A DNA stretch of 64,000 nucleotides from JANPPS01 sp964242575 (lineage in GTDB: Bacteria; Pseudomonadota; Alphaproteobacteria; Acetobacterales; Acetobacteraceae), in contig CAXTCN010000003.1 of the NCBI GenBank assembly GCA_964242575.1, positions 59,631 through 123,630 of the forward strand. The letters run 5' to 3'. Every line of letters starts with the position of its first letter. The stretch's first letter is position 1. This document shows, one piece after another, positions 16,197 to 27,155 of this stretch. The notes beneath the pieces were generated by a model, which was given only the letters and a program-made list of their open reading frames with translations, searched no databases and was not told the origin of the DNA. The position numbers and the translations under genes are program-made.

Positions 16197-17474
16197 TCAA
16201 TGGCGTAGAATGGTTCGGCCGGCGTAACGCGCCGCGGAGCCAAGCTCGGCCTCGATGCGCAGCAGCTGGTTGTACTTCGCCGTACGGTCGCTGCGCGCCA
16301 GGCTGCCGGTCTTGATCTGGCCGCAGTTGGTGGCCACCGCGAGGTCGGCGATGGTGCTGTCCTCCGTCTCGCCGGAGCGGTGGCTCATAACGGCAGTGAA
16401 CCCGGCCCGCTGCGCCAGCTCGACCGCCTGCAGCGTCTCGGACAAGGTGCCGATCTGGTTCACCTTGACCAGGATGGAGTTGGCCGTCCCGGTCTCGATC
16501 CCTTGCCGCAACCGCTCCGGGTTGGTGACGAACAAATCGTCGCCCACCAGTTGGACACGCGCGCCCAGCACGTCCGTGAGGTGCTTCCAGCCAGCCCAGT
16601 CGTCCTCGGCGCAGCCATCCTCGATTGACACGATGGGGTAGCGGCCCACCAGCTCCGCCAAGTAGGCGACCATGCCGGCCGAGTCGAACCGCTTGCCTTC
16701 GCCCTCCAGGTGATACTCGCCGTTCCGAAAGAACTCGGTGCTGGCGCAGTCGAGCGCGAACGTGACGTCCTCGCCGGGTCGGTAGCCCGCCTGCTCGCAA
16801 GCGCTGCTGATGAACGCCAGCGCCTCGTCTGCGGATTTAAGGTCCGGCGCAAAGCCGCCCTCGTCGCCCACGTTGGTGTTGTGCCCGGCATCCTTCAGCT
16901 TGCCCTTGAGCGCATGGAAGATCTCCGCGCCCATGCGTAAGCCCTCCGCGAAGGTTGCGGCGCCCACCGGCTGGACCATGAACTCCTGCACGTCGATTGG
17001 GTTGTCCGCGTGTTGCCCGCCGTTCACGATGTTCATCATCGGCACCGGCAGGGTCCGCGCGAACACGCCGCCCACGTGCCGGTATAGCGGCAGGCCCAAG
17101 TCGTTCGCCGCCGCCTTCGCCACCGCGAGCGACACTGCCAGGATGGCGTTGGCGCCCAGCCGGCCCTTGTTGGGCGTGCCGTCCAACTCGATCATGATGT
17201 CGTCGAGCCGGAGCTGTTCAGAGGGGTCCATGCCGGACAGCGCATCGAAGATCTCGCCCTCGATGTTGGCGCACGCCTTGAGCACGCCCTTGCCGCCGTA
17301 GCGTGCCTTGTCGCCGTCCCGCAGCTCGACCGCCTCGTGCGCGCCGGTGCTGGCGCCGGACGGCACGGCGGCCCGCCCGCTGGCGCCGCTGTCGAGCACC
17401 ACCTCGGCCTCGACGGTCGGATTGCCGCGGCTATCCAGGATTTCACGGGCGACGATGTCGGCGATGGCGCTCAT
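16197..17474 (-). CDS. eno: Enolase
   Basis: Enolase interconverts 2-phosphoglycerate and phosphoenolpyruvate in glycolysis, and in many bacteria also sits in the RNA degradosome. The 425-residue protein has AREILDSRGNPTVEAEVVLD, GAIL-type metal ligands in SIEDGCAEDDW and VGDDLFVTN, the catalytic Lys in ILVKVNQIGTL and the signature MSHRSGETEDSTIADLAVA. The ATG overlaps the kdsA stop by four bases. PEP made by enolase is a substrate of KdsA, encoded just upstream. Confidence 0.97.
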   Translation of the reverse strand: MSAIADIVAREILDSRGNPTVEAEVVLDSGASGRAAVPSGASTGAHEAVELRDGDKARYGGKGVLKACANIEGEIFDALSGMDPSEQLRLDDIMIELDGTPNKGRLGANAILAVSLAVAKAAANDLGLPLYRHVGGVFARTLPVPMMNIVNGGQHADNPIDVQEFMVQPVGAATFAEGLRMGAEIFHALKGKLKDAGHNTNVGDEGGFAPDLKSADEALAFISSACEQAGYRPGEDVTFALDCASTEFFRNGEYHLEGEGKRFDSAGMVAYLAELVGRYPIVSIEDGCAEDDWAGWKHLTDVLGARVQLVGDDLFVTNPERLRQGIETGTANSILVKVNQIGTLSETLQAVELAQRAGFTAVMSHRSGETEDSTIADLAVATNCGQIKTGSLARSDRTAKYNQLLRIEAELGSAARYAGRTILRH

Positions 17475-18347
17475 TCGGGTTCGTCCAGTTGGGGTTCAGC
17501 CGGGTCCGCCGGCCGCTCGGACGCGGCCTGCTGCTTGCACAAATCATCCAGCGCGCGAAGGCGGACGAGCAACGCCGGCATGACGCTAAGCGGGAGCATG
17601 GCCGGACCGTCGCTGGGCGCGTGGTCCGGGTCCGGGTGCGTCTCAATGAACAGCGCCGCTACCCCGACAGCCAGGGCGGCCCGGGCCAGCACCGGGGCGA
17701 ACTCGCGCTGCCCGCCGGACGCGCCGCCTTGGCCGCCAGGCTGCTGCACGGAGTGGGTGGCGTCGAACACCACGGGATAGCCGGTCCGCGCCAGCATCGG
17801 CAGGCCGCGGAAGTCATTCACCAGCGTGTTGTAGCCGAAGCTCACGCCGCGTTCGGTCAGCAGGATGCTCTCATTGCCGGTGGACGCGATCTTGGCCGCC
17901 ACGTGCGCCATGTCCCAGGGCGCCAGGAACTGGCCCTTCTTCACGTTCACCGCCCGCCCGGTCTCCCCGGCGGCCAGCAGCAGGTCGGTCTGGCGGCACA
18001 GGAACGCGGGAATTTGCAGCACGTCGACCGCCTCGGCCGCCGGCTCGCACTGGTCCGCGCTGTGCACGTCCGTCAGCACGGGGATGCGGAACCGCTCCCG
18101 CACCGCAGCCAGGATTTGCAGCCCACGCATGATGCCGATCCCGCGCGCCGCGCCGGCGCTGGTGCGGTTCGCCTTGTCGAAGCTCGACTTGTAAATGAGC
18201 GGCACCCCGGCTGCCTGCGCCATGTCGCGCAGCGCCTCGGCGGTCTCGAACGCGTGCGCCTCCGACTCAATTTGACAGGGTCCGGCGATCAGCACGAACG
18301 GCAGGTCGTTGCCGACCTCCACGTCCCGGACGCGGACGGTACGGCGC

Positions 18348-18355
<8 letters not shown>
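17471..18355 (-). CDS. kdsA: 3-deoxy-D-manno-octulosonate 8-phosphate synthase
   Basis: KdsA condenses PEP and arabinose 5-phosphate to Kdo-8-phosphate for the lipopolysaccharide inner core, so the organism makes LPS. The 294-residue protein has FVLIAGPCQIESEAHAFETA, YKSSFDKANRTS, LTDVHSADQCEPAAE and VFDATHSVQQPGGQGGASGG. The only start that gives a full N-terminus is a TTG at 18353-18355, inside the end of pyrG with an eight-base overlap. It ends in a 4-base overlap with eno. Confidence 0.95.
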
Positions 18356-19976
<1,621 letters not shown>

Positions 19977-19978
19977 GG

Positions 19979-20002
19979 GCGGCCCTGATACACCCGGGCC
20001 GC
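19979..20002 (-). promoter_or_regulatory. Inverted repeat over the pyrG ribosome binding site
   Basis: On the minus strand the arms are GCGGCCC and GGGCCGC, separated by ten bases. All seven pairs are G-C, and the hairpin ends two bases before the pyrG ATG. The only Shine-Dalgarno-like bases (AGGG) lie at the start of the second arm. In RNA this structure would hide the initiation region; a protein operator is also possible. There is no T-run, so a simple terminator for secG is less likely. Confidence 0.55.
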
Positions 20003-20030
20003 GCCATCCGGAAACCCCCTCACCCCCCGG

Positions 20031-20387
20031 TCAGTTGGTCGGGACCGCGGGACCTCTCGGCGCGGCGGGCGGTGGCGCCTCAGCCGCGGGCGCGGCGCCG
20101 GGCGTGGTCAGCGGCGAGCTGACGGGCGGACCGTCCAGCAAGGACCGCCCGGTGCCGACCGTGCCACGGTTCAGAAGCGCTAGCGTGAGCGACAGCGCGA
20201 AGAATATGGCGCCCAGAATGGCCGTGGTCCGGGTCAGCAGGTTGGTGGTGCCGCGGCCGGACATGAAACCGCCCATGCCCTGCGACGTGCCGATGCCAAG
20301 CCCGCCGCCCTCGCTGCGCTGGATCAGCACGACGCCGATCAGCGCCAGGGTGACAAACAGGTGGATGACTAGCAGCACGGTGGCCAT
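20031..20387 (-). CDS. secG: Preprotein translocase subunit SecG
   Basis: SecG is the small accessory subunit of the SecYEG channel in the inner membrane. The 118-residue protein shows two hydrophobic segments (VLLVIHLFVTLALIGVVLIQ and AILGAIFFALSLTLALL), with the conserved RSEGGGLG and GGFMSGRGTTNLLTRTT between them. The Pro/Ala-rich C-terminal extension is usual in alphaproteobacteria. The ATG at 20385-20387 has AGGA upstream. It lies between tpiA and pyrG, the common alphaproteobacterial order. Confidence 0.93.
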   Translation of the reverse strand: MATVLLVIHLFVTLALIGVVLIQRSEGGGLGIGTSQGMGGFMSGRGTTNLLTRTTAILGAIFFALSLTLALLNRGTVGTGRSLLDGPPVSSPLTTPGAAPAAEAPPPAAPRGPAVPTN

Positions 20388-20415
20388 GGGTTCGCATTCC
20401 TGGAAAGCGAGCCTT

Positions 20416-21198
20416 CTACCCCTCCCGAGGCGGGTTGGAAAGCGCCGGCTCCGACGGGACAGGGTGCGCGGTGCGGGCGATAGCCAGGAAATCCGCAGCC
20501 GACAGGCTCGCGCCGCCAACCAGGGCGCCTCCCACCTCCGGCAGCGCCATCAGGCTGGCCGCGTTGCCGGGCTTGACCGAACCGCCGTACAGGACGCGCA
20601 GGCCCTGGCCGCCGTGCCCGAGATGCGCCACGAGCTGCTGGCGAATAAGGGCGTGCATGGCGGCCACGTCCGCCTCGGTCGGCGTGCGGCCAGTGCCAAT
20701 CGCCCAGACCGGCTCATAGGCCACGACGCCCGTGAAACGGAGGGGCAGGCTGCCCACGAGCTGCCGCGCCACGACCTCCTGGGCTTGGCCGGAGGCGTGC
20801 TCGGTCTCCGTCTCGCCCACGCACACGATTGGGGTGAGACCGGCCGCGACCGCGGCGCGGACCCGGCCCGCCACCATCGCATCAGTCTCGCCCACCTCCG
20901 CCCGGCGCTCGGAGTGGCCGAGGATGACCCAGCTTGCTCCCGCGTCCCGCAGCATAGGCGCTGAAACCTCCCCGGTGTGGGCGCCGTAACGCTCATCGTG
21001 GCAGGTCTGCCCGCCGGCCATGACCGGGCTGCCTGCCAGCATCTGCGCGACCTCCGCCAGCACGGTCGCGGGCGGGCACACCAGCAGGTCGCATGGTGGT
21101 GGACCGTCTTGCAGCCCCGCCAGGGTGCCGTGCACGAGGCTGGTGGCCTCGCTGCGCAGGCCGTTCATCTTCCAGTTGCCGGCAACCAGTTTCCGCAT
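20416..21198 (-). CDS. tpiA: Triosephosphate isomerase
   Basis: TpiA interconverts dihydroxyacetone phosphate and glyceraldehyde 3-phosphate. The 260-residue barrel has RKLVAGNWKMNG with the catalytic Lys, ILGHSERR with the catalytic His, AYEPVWAIGTGRTPT with the catalytic Glu and flexible loop, and VLYGGSVKPGNA. I used the ATG at 21196-21198, which has GGAG close upstream; a GTG three codons earlier is possible. It is divergent from the ppiD-like gene. Confidence 0.96.
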   Translation of the reverse strand: MRKLVAGNWKMNGLRSEATSLVHGTLAGLQDGPPPCDLLVCPPATVLAEVAQMLAGSPVMAGGQTCHDERYGAHTGEVSAPMLRDAGASWVILGHSERRAEVGETDAMVAGRVRAAVAAGLTPIVCVGETETEHASGQAQEVVARQLVGSLPLRFTGVVAYEPVWAIGTGRTPTEADVAAMHALIRQQLVAHLGHGGQGLRVLYGGSVKPGNAASLMALPEVGGALVGGASLSAADFLAIARTAHPVPSEPALSNPPREG

Positions 21199-21224
21199 CG
21201 TCTCCACCCAGGGTTCAGTTGACG

Positions 21225-21254
21225 CTTATACGCCGCGCCGCCGGTTGGCTAATT
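21225..21254 (-). promoter_or_regulatory. tpiA: Candidate promoter for tpiA
   Basis: On the minus strand a TATAAG at 21230-21225 matches the -10 consensus at five of six places, with a weaker TTAGCC seventeen bases further upstream. The predicted start of transcription would be some 20 bases before the tpiA ATG. This is a consensus match by eye only. Confidence 0.4.
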
Positions 21255-21278
21255 TGGCGCTGGCAAATGATGAGACGA

Positions 21279-21308
21279 TTGGCAAACGACGACGCCAAAC
21301 CCTATGCT
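21279..21308 (+). promoter_or_regulatory. Candidate promoter for the ppiD-trp operon
   Basis: TTGGCA at 21279-21284 and TATGCT at 21303-21308 are separated by 18 bases and lie 30 bases before the ppiD-like ATG. No other good promoter is evident before trpE, which overlaps ppiD, so this site may drive the whole ppiD-trpEGDC-moaC-moeA run. Match by eye only. Confidence 0.4.
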
Positions 21309-21337
21309 GCGCGTTCAGCCTCCTGGAATTCCGTCGC

Positions 21338-23227
21338 ATGCTCGCCCTGTTACGACGCTTTCTCAACACCTGGGCCGCCCGGGCGTTCTTCATCGTGCTC
21401 ATTGCGTCCTTCGGGCTTTGGGGCATCTCCGGCACCATCACCGACCTCAGCCGGGACAACGCGCTCGCAACCGTCGGCGACCGCAAGATCGGGCCGGCCG
21501 AGTTCCAGGAGCCGTTCCGCAAGCAGCTCGCGGAGGTGAGCCGGATGCTGGGCGGCCGCACCGAGCCTACGCCCGCGATCCGCCGGGCGGTGGCGGCGCA
21601 GGTGCTTGACCGGCTGATCGTGCAGAACGCCATCGCGGTCGAGGTGAAGCGGCTGGGCATCACGGTGCCCGATGCCGCGCTGAAGGAGGCGGTGTATGAA
21701 ATCCCGGCGTTTCGCGGACCGGGCGGCACGTTCAACCGCACGACGTTTGACGCGGTGTTGCGGCAGAATAACCTGACGGAGCCGCAATTCCTCGACCTGA
21801 TGCGCTCGGACCTGGCGCAGCGCCAGTTGATGGAGGCAGTCCAGGTCGGCGTCGCTGCGCCCGAGACCCTGACGCGGCAGGTGTTCGCCTTCCAGAACGA
21901 GACGCGGGTGGCCGAATATGTGGAGTTCGCCTTCGCCGCTGCGGCCGAACCGCCCGAGCCTACCGAGGACGACCTGAAGCGCGCCTACGACAACAACCCG
22001 GCGGCGTATAGCGCTCCGGAGTTCCGCCGCATCAAGGCGGTCATCCTGTCGCCGGAGACTGTTGCCCGCGATATCGCGGTGTCCGACGCCGACCTGTCAG
22101 CCTATTACGAAAGCCACCGCGCCCAGTACGTGACGCCGGAGCGCCGCTCCGTGCAGGTGGTGGTCGCGCAGGACGAGGCACGCGCACGGGAGCTTGCCGC
22201 CACCTGGACCGCCAGTGCCGATTGGGATGCGGTGCAGGCGGCGGCCACCGTTGCGGGCGCATCCTCGGTCGCGCTCGATGACGCGACGGCGGCGGAGTTC
22301 CCGGCGCCAGAGCTGGGACAGGCCGTGTTCGCCGCCGCTCCCGCCGCTGTGACCGGGCCGGTGCGGTCGGCGCTCGGCTGGCAGGTGTTCCGGGTGACCA
22401 AGGTCGCGCCTGGCGCTGAGCGCACGCTGGCGGATGTGCGGGACGAGGTGCGTGATGCCGTTGCCCGCAACCTCGCCGTGGACCAGGTTTATGCGCGCGC
22501 CAACAAGCTGGAGGACGCGCTGTCGGCCAACGCCAACCTGGATGATTTGCCAGGCGACCTCGGCCTTGCAGGCATCACCGGCACGCTGGACGCCAACGGC
22601 AACACGCCGGCCGGCGAGCCAGCGCCGATCCCAGGCTCGCCCGCGCTGCGCCAGGCCTTGTTGACGGCAGCGTTCGCGCTGGCGAAGGGTGAGCCGCCCC
22701 GCATGACCGAAGGGCCGGAGCAGTCCTACTTCGCCATTGCGGTAGAGGACACCGCTGCCCCGGCGCTGAAACCGTTCGCCGACGTGCTGCCGCAACTGAA
22801 GGCGGAGTGGGAGCGGGACGCCCGGCGGCGCGAGCAGGAGACTACGGCGGCACGGTTGCTCACCGCGGCAAGGGCTGGCGGGTCGCTGGAGGACGCTGCT
22901 CTGGTGGCCGGGCAACGGGTGCAGCGCACCGCGCCCGTGACGCGCGCCGCGCCGGCGACGGAGATCGCGCCAAAGCTGCTGGACGCGCTGTTCGCGCTGA
23001 AGCAGAACGAACCGACCATGGTGGAGACGCCGGAGGCCTTCCTGGTGGCGACGCCAGCGGAAATCACCGCGCCGGAACCTACGTCCGACCCGGCCGGCGC
23101 CGCGCAAATCCGTGCCGCGCTGACCCAAGCCTTGGGGCAGGATGTTGAGGTGACCGTCGCGGTGGCGCTGCGGGACCGGACCCAGCCACGGGTGAACCGG
23201 ACCATGCTGGACAGTTTCGCACAGTGA
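21338..23227 (+). CDS. ppiD: PpiD-like membrane-anchored peptidyl-prolyl isomerase/chaperone
   Basis: PpiD-type proteins are periplasmic folding factors anchored in the inner membrane near the Sec channel. The 629-residue protein begins with a short basic stretch and one membrane segment (AFFIVLIASFGLWGI). A SurA-like N-terminal chaperone region follows, and a central parvulin-type domain is recognisable from about residue 230 to 370. The parvulin domain is diverged, so isomerase activity is doubtful. The ATG at 21338 fits the anchor; the long in-frame upstream reading is inside tpiA antisense and is not used. Its stop overlaps trpE by four bases. Confidence 0.88.
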   Translation: MLALLRRFLNTWAARAFFIVLIASFGLWGISGTITDLSRDNALATVGDRKIGPAEFQEPFRKQLAEVSRMLGGRTEPTPAIRRAVAAQVLDRLIVQNAIAVEVKRLGITVPDAALKEAVYEIPAFRGPGGTFNRTTFDAVLRQNNLTEPQFLDLMRSDLAQRQLMEAVQVGVAAPETLTRQVFAFQNETRVAEYVEFAFAAAAEPPEPTEDDLKRAYDNNPAAYSAPEFRRIKAVILSPETVARDIAVSDADLSAYYESHRAQYVTPERRSVQVVVAQDEARARELAATWTASADWDAVQAAATVAGASSVALDDATAAEFPAPELGQAVFAAAPAAVTGPVRSALGWQVFRVTKVAPGAERTLADVRDEVRDAVARNLAVDQVYARANKLEDALSANANLDDLPGDLGLAGITGTLDANGNTPAGEPAPIPGSPALRQALLTAAFALAKGEPPRMTEGPEQSYFAIAVEDTAAPALKPFADVLPQLKAEWERDARRREQETTAARLLTAARAGGSLEDAALVAGQRVQRTAPVTRAAPATEIAPKLLDALFALKQNEPTMVETPEAFLVATPAEITAPEPTSDPAGAAQIRAALTQALGQDVEVTVAVALRDRTQPRVNRTMLDSFAQ

Positions 23228-24747
23228 ACGCGATTGGATCTCCGGGCGGATCGCCAGGCCTGGCCGCGTTCCAGGCGGCTTACGACGCCGGGCGTGGAAC
23301 GCTGATTTGGACGACGGACGTCGCTGACCTGCAAACGCCTGTGGCCGCGTTCCTGAAGCTCGCGTCCGGACGGCCGAACTCGTTCCTGCTGGAAAGCATC
23401 GAGGGCGGCTCGGCGCGCAGCCGCTACTCCATCATCGGCATGGAGCCGGACCTGGTTTGGCGCTGCCGGGCTGGCGGGGCCGAGGTCAACCGGCACGCGC
23501 GCTCCGCCCCGCATGCCTTCGTGCCGGATGCCCGCCCGGCGCTGGACAGCCTGCGCGCGTTGATCGCCGAGGCGCAGCTTGAGTTGCCGGAGCACCTGCC
23601 GCCCATGCTGGGCGGGCTGGTGGGATACCTCGGCTATGACATGGTGCGGTTGATGGAGCGGCTGCCGGACAAGAACCAGGACGCGCTCGGGCTGCCGGAC
23701 GCCGTGCTGATCCGGCCGACGCTGTTCGCCGTGTTCGACAACGTGCGGGACGAGCTGACCCTGGCTGCGCCGATCTACCCGCAACCCGGCGTGCCGGCGA
23801 TCCAGGCCTGGGACCAGGCGCAAGCGGCGCTGGCGGGCGCCGAGGCCGCGCTGTCGCGTCCCCTGCCCCACGCCGCGCCGCCGGTGTCGCTGCCGCCGCA
23901 GCCGGAGCCCGCGTCCAATCTCACGCAGGACGAGTTCATGCGGATCGTGGAGCGCATGAAGGAGTACATCTTCGCTGGCGACGCGTTTCAAATCGTGCCG
24001 AGCCAGCGTTTCTCGGCGCCGTTCGCCCTGCCGCCGTTCGCGCTGTACCGGGCGCTCCGCCGCATCAACCCTGCGCCGTTCCTGTTCTTCCTGGACTTCG
24101 GCGGCTTTGCCGTGGTGGGCAGCAGCCCGGAGGTGCTGGTGCGGCTGCGCGACAACACCGTCACCGTCCGCCCGTTGGCCGGCACCCGGCCGCGCGGCGC
24201 GACGCGGGACGAGGACCTGGCGCTGGAGGCGGACCTGCTGGCCGATCCCAAGGAAAGGGCGGAGCACCTCATGCTGCTGGACCTCGGCCGCAACGACGTG
24301 GGCCGGGTGACGGCGCTCGGCAGCGTGCGGGTGACGGACAGCTTCAGCGTCGAGCGGTTCAGCCACGTCATGCACATTTCGTCCACGGTCGAGGGCAAGC
24401 TGCGCCCTGGGCTGGACGCGCTGGACGCGCTGATCGCCGGGTTCCCCGCCGGCACGCTGACGGGCGCCCCGAAAATCCGCGCCATGGAAATCATCGAGGA
24501 GCTGGAACCCACCCGGCGCGGCATCTACGCCGGGTGCATCGGCTATTTCGCCGCCAACGGCACCATGGACACCTGCATCGGCCTCCGCACGGCGGTCGTG
24601 AAGGACGGCGTCATGCACGTCCAGGCCGGCGGCGGCGTGGTAGCGGACAGCACGGCGCTGGGCGAGTACGAGGAAACCCGGCAGAAGTCCCGCGCCCTGT
24701 TCCGCGCCGCCGAGGAGGCCGTGCGGTTCGCGGCCCAAAAAGCATGA
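23224..24747 (+). CDS. trpE: Anthranilate synthase component I
   Basis: TrpE forms anthranilate from chorismate using ammonia supplied by TrpG. The 507-residue protein has FLLESIEGGSARSRYSIIG, whose LLES element belongs to the tryptophan feedback site, and the C-terminal chorismate-binding motifs VGSSPEVLVR, HLMLLDLGRNDVGRV and GTLTGAPKIRAMEIIEEL. It starts at a GTG overlapping the ppiD stop and ends in an ATGA overlap with trpG. No leader peptide or attenuator can fit at this junction, so tryptophan control must act elsewhere. Confidence 0.97.
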   Translation: MNAIGSPGGSPGLAAFQAAYDAGRGTLIWTTDVADLQTPVAAFLKLASGRPNSFLLESIEGGSARSRYSIIGMEPDLVWRCRAGGAEVNRHARSAPHAFVPDARPALDSLRALIAEAQLELPEHLPPMLGGLVGYLGYDMVRLMERLPDKNQDALGLPDAVLIRPTLFAVFDNVRDELTLAAPIYPQPGVPAIQAWDQAQAALAGAEAALSRPLPHAAPPVSLPPQPEPASNLTQDEFMRIVERMKEYIFAGDAFQIVPSQRFSAPFALPPFALYRALRRINPAPFLFFLDFGGFAVVGSSPEVLVRLRDNTVTVRPLAGTRPRGATRDEDLALEADLLADPKERAEHLMLLDLGRNDVGRVTALGSVRVTDSFSVERFSHVMHISSTVEGKLRPGLDALDALIAGFPAGTLTGAPKIRAMEIIEELEPTRRGIYAGCIGYFAANGTMDTCIGLRTAVVKDGVMHVQAGGGVVADSTALGEYEETRQKSRALFRAAEEAVRFAAQKA

Positions 24748-25319
24748 TCCTGCTCATCGACAACTACGACAGCTTCACCTTCAACCTGGTCCACCTGTTC
24801 GGCGACCTGGGCGCGGAGTGTTCGGTGTACCGGAACGACGCGCTGACGGTCGCGGACGCGCTCGCGCTGGCGCCGTCGGCCATCGTGATCTCCCCCGGGC
24901 CGTGCGCGCCCAACGAGGCCGGCGTCTGCCTCGACCTGATCGCAGCCGCCGGCGAGGTGCCGGTGCTCGGCGTGTGTCTGGGGCACCAGGCGATTGGCCA
25001 GGCATTCGGCGGTCGGGTGATACGGGCTGCCACGCCCATGCACGGCAAGCTCAGCGCGATCCGGCACAGCGACGATAGCGTGTTCGCAGGCCTGCCCAGC
25101 CCGTTCCAGGCCACGCGCTACCATAGCCTAGTGGTTGACCCCACGAGCCTGCCGGCAGCCTTGGAACCGACGGCTTGGACCGAGGACGGCGTCATCATGG
25201 GCCTGCGGCACCGCTACTTGCCCGTGCACGGGGTGCAGTTCCATCCGGAAAGCATCGCGTCCCAGCATGGGCGCGACATCCTGGCCAACTTCCTGAGCCT
25301 CGCCCGCGTTCCGGCTTGA
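24744..25319 (+). CDS. trpG: Anthranilate synthase component II (glutamine amidotransferase)
   Basis: TrpG hydrolyses glutamine to feed ammonia to TrpE. The 191-residue protein starts MILLIDNYDSFTFNLVHLFG. It contains ISPGPCAPNEAG, the nucleophile Cys in VLGVCLGHQAIGQAFGG and the catalytic HPES in HGVQFHPES. The related PabA has a near-identical layout, but placement between trpE and trpD indicates tryptophan synthesis; dual use with a distant PabB is possible. Confidence 0.96.
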   Translation: MILLIDNYDSFTFNLVHLFGDLGAECSVYRNDALTVADALALAPSAIVISPGPCAPNEAGVCLDLIAAAGEVPVLGVCLGHQAIGQAFGGRVIRAATPMHGKLSAIRHSDDSVFAGLPSPFQATRYHSLVVDPTSLPAALEPTAWTEDGVIMGLRHRYLPVHGVQFHPESIASQHGRDILANFLSLARVPA

Positions 25320-25320
25320 G

Positions 25321-26331
25321 GTGGCCACCCTCAAGCCCACACTCGCCCACATCGCGGCCGGTGGCACGCTTTCAGCTGACGAGGCAGAAGCGGCGTTCGG
25401 CATCATCATGTCCGGCGAGGCGACGCCCGCGCAGATCGCCGGGCTGTTGATGGGGATGCGGGTCCGGCGGGAGACGGTGGCGGAGCTGACCGGCGCCGTA
25501 CGCGCCATGCGCTCCCGCATGGCCGCCATCGAGGCTCCGCCTGACGCCATGGACGTTTGCGGCACCGGGGGCGACGACGCGGGCACGCTGAATGTCTCGA
25601 CCGCCGTCACCTTCGTGCTGGCCGGATGCGGCGTTCCGGTGGCGAAGCACGGCAACCGCGCGCTTTCGTCCCGCACCGGCGGCGCGGACGTGCTGACTGC
25701 GCTCGGCATCGAGATCGACGTGCGGCTGGACCGGTTGCCGGCCATCCTGGCGGAGGCCGGATGCGTGTTCCTGTTCGCGCCCCGGCACCATGCGGCGCTG
25801 CGCCACGCGGCCGGGCCACGGGTGGAGCTTGGCACGCGCACGATTTTTAACCTGCTGGGACCGCTGGCCAATCCGGCCCGGGTGCGCCGGCAGCTCACCG
25901 GCGTCTATGACCCGGCCTGGACCCGGCCAGTGGCGGAGACCCTGGCGCAGCTCGGCGCCGAGCGTGCCTGGGTGGTGCACGGGCAGGGCTTGGACGAGCT
26001 GACCGTCGCGGGCGAGAACCAGGTTGTCGAGCTGCATTGCGGTTGCATTCGCGCGTTCACCGTTGCCGCTGACGACGCCGGGTTGCCCCGGTCGCCGATT
26101 GAGGCGATCCGGGGTGGGAACGCGGCCGTCAACGCGTCGGCAATGCAGGCGTTGTTCGAGGGGCAGGTCGGCCCATATCGTGACACCGTAATGCTGAATA
26201 CGGCCGCCGCGCTGATTGTGGCTGGGCGTGTCGATGACCTACGAAGCGGTGCGGCGGCGGCGGCGCGTGCAATCGACGAGGGCGCGGCATTGGCGGCCCT
26301 TGATGCGTTGCGCCGGGCCACTGCCGGATAA
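25321..26331 (+). CDS. trpD: Anthranilate phosphoribosyltransferase
   Basis: TrpD joins anthranilate to phosphoribosyl pyrophosphate. The 336-residue protein has the PRPP-binding CGTGGDDAGTLNVSTAVTFV, the KHGNRALSSRTGGADVLTALG segment and the RTIFNLLGPLANPA motif. The usual family motif reads CGTGGDG; here the last Gly is Asp. It begins at a GTG one base after the trpG stop. Confidence 0.96.
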   Translation: MATLKPTLAHIAAGGTLSADEAEAAFGIIMSGEATPAQIAGLLMGMRVRRETVAELTGAVRAMRSRMAAIEAPPDAMDVCGTGGDDAGTLNVSTAVTFVLAGCGVPVAKHGNRALSSRTGGADVLTALGIEIDVRLDRLPAILAEAGCVFLFAPRHHAALRHAAGPRVELGTRTIFNLLGPLANPARVRRQLTGVYDPAWTRPVAETLAQLGAERAWVVHGQGLDELTVAGENQVVELHCGCIRAFTVAADDAGLPRSPIEAIRGGNAAVNASAMQALFEGQVGPYRDTVMLNTAAALIVAGRVDDLRSGAAAAARAIDEGAALAALDALRRATAG

Positions 26332-26342
26332 ATGGAGCGACC

Positions 26343-27155
26343 ATGGATGCTGCCCTGCCTGACGCGCTGGCCCAGATTTGCGCCGACACCCTGACGGAGG
26401 TGGACCGGCGTCGGGTGGAGACGCCGCTTTCCTCGCTTTTGAGCCGCCTGAACAGCCGGCGCGATCCACCGCGAAATTTCGGGCGGGCGTTGAAGCACAC
26501 CGCCGCGACCAGTACGTACGCCCTGATCGCCGAGATCAAGCAGGCTTCGCCATCCGCCGGGCTGATCCGCGCCGAGTTCAAGCCGGTTGACTTGGCGCAC
26601 GCCTATGCGGATGCCGGCGCGACCTGCCTGTCAGTCTTGACCGAGCACCGCTACTTCCAGGGTTCGCCTGACCATCTGCGTGAGGTGCAGGCCGCCGTTC
26701 CGTTGCCGGCGCTCCGCAAGGACTTCATCCTCGACCCGTGGCAAGTCTATGAGAGCCGGCTGATGGGCGCCGACTGCATCCTGCTCATCATGGCGGCGCT
26801 CACGGACGAGCGGGCGCGGCACCTGGAGGAGCTGGCGCGGGCGCTCGATATGGACGTTTTGGTGGAGGTGCATGACCAACGCGAGCTGGACCGGGCGCTT
26901 GGCCTGGAGACGTCGTTGATCGGCATCAACAACCGCAACCTCAGGACATTGAGGACCAGCCTTGAGACAACGGCCGAGCTTGCGCCGCATGTGCCGTCCG
27001 ACCGGTTCCTCATCGCCGAAAGTGGCATTCGCACGCATGACGATTTGAGGCGCCTGGCCGATGCTGGGGCGCAGGGCTTCCTGGTGGGCGAGAGCCTGTT
27101 GCGGGAGCCGGATGTCGGGGCTGCCACCCGCGCGCTGCTGGGCACGGGCGCGTGA
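26343..27155 (+). CDS. trpC: Indole-3-glycerol phosphate synthase
   Basis: TrpC closes the indole ring from carboxyphenylaminodeoxyribulose phosphate. The 270-residue barrel has LIAEIKQASPSAGLIR, SVLTEHRYFQGSPDHL, LRKDFILDPWQVYESR, IGINNRNLRTL and FLIAESGIRTHDDL, which include the catalytic Lys and Glu residues. The ATG has GGAG six bases upstream. It is not fused to trpF; trpF, trpB and trpA are not in the window. Confidence 0.97.
   Translation: MDAALPDALAQICADTLTEVDRRRVETPLSSLLSRLNSRRDPPRNFGRALKHTAATSTYALIAEIKQASPSAGLIRAEFKPVDLAHAYADAGATCLSVLTEHRYFQGSPDHLREVQAAVPLPALRKDFILDPWQVYESRLMGADCILLIMAALTDERARHLEELARALDMDVLVEVHDQRELDRALGLETSLIGINNRNLRTLRTSLETTAELAPHVPSDRFLIAESGIRTHDDLRRLADAGAQGFLVGESLLREPDVGAATRALLGTGA

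Noticed and set aside
22726..24738. A 670-codon open reading on the minus strand opposite ppiD and trpE
   Set aside because: It is rich in Arg, Gly and His without any domain, and lies fully opposite well-identified genes. In DNA this GC-rich the opposite strand is often open.
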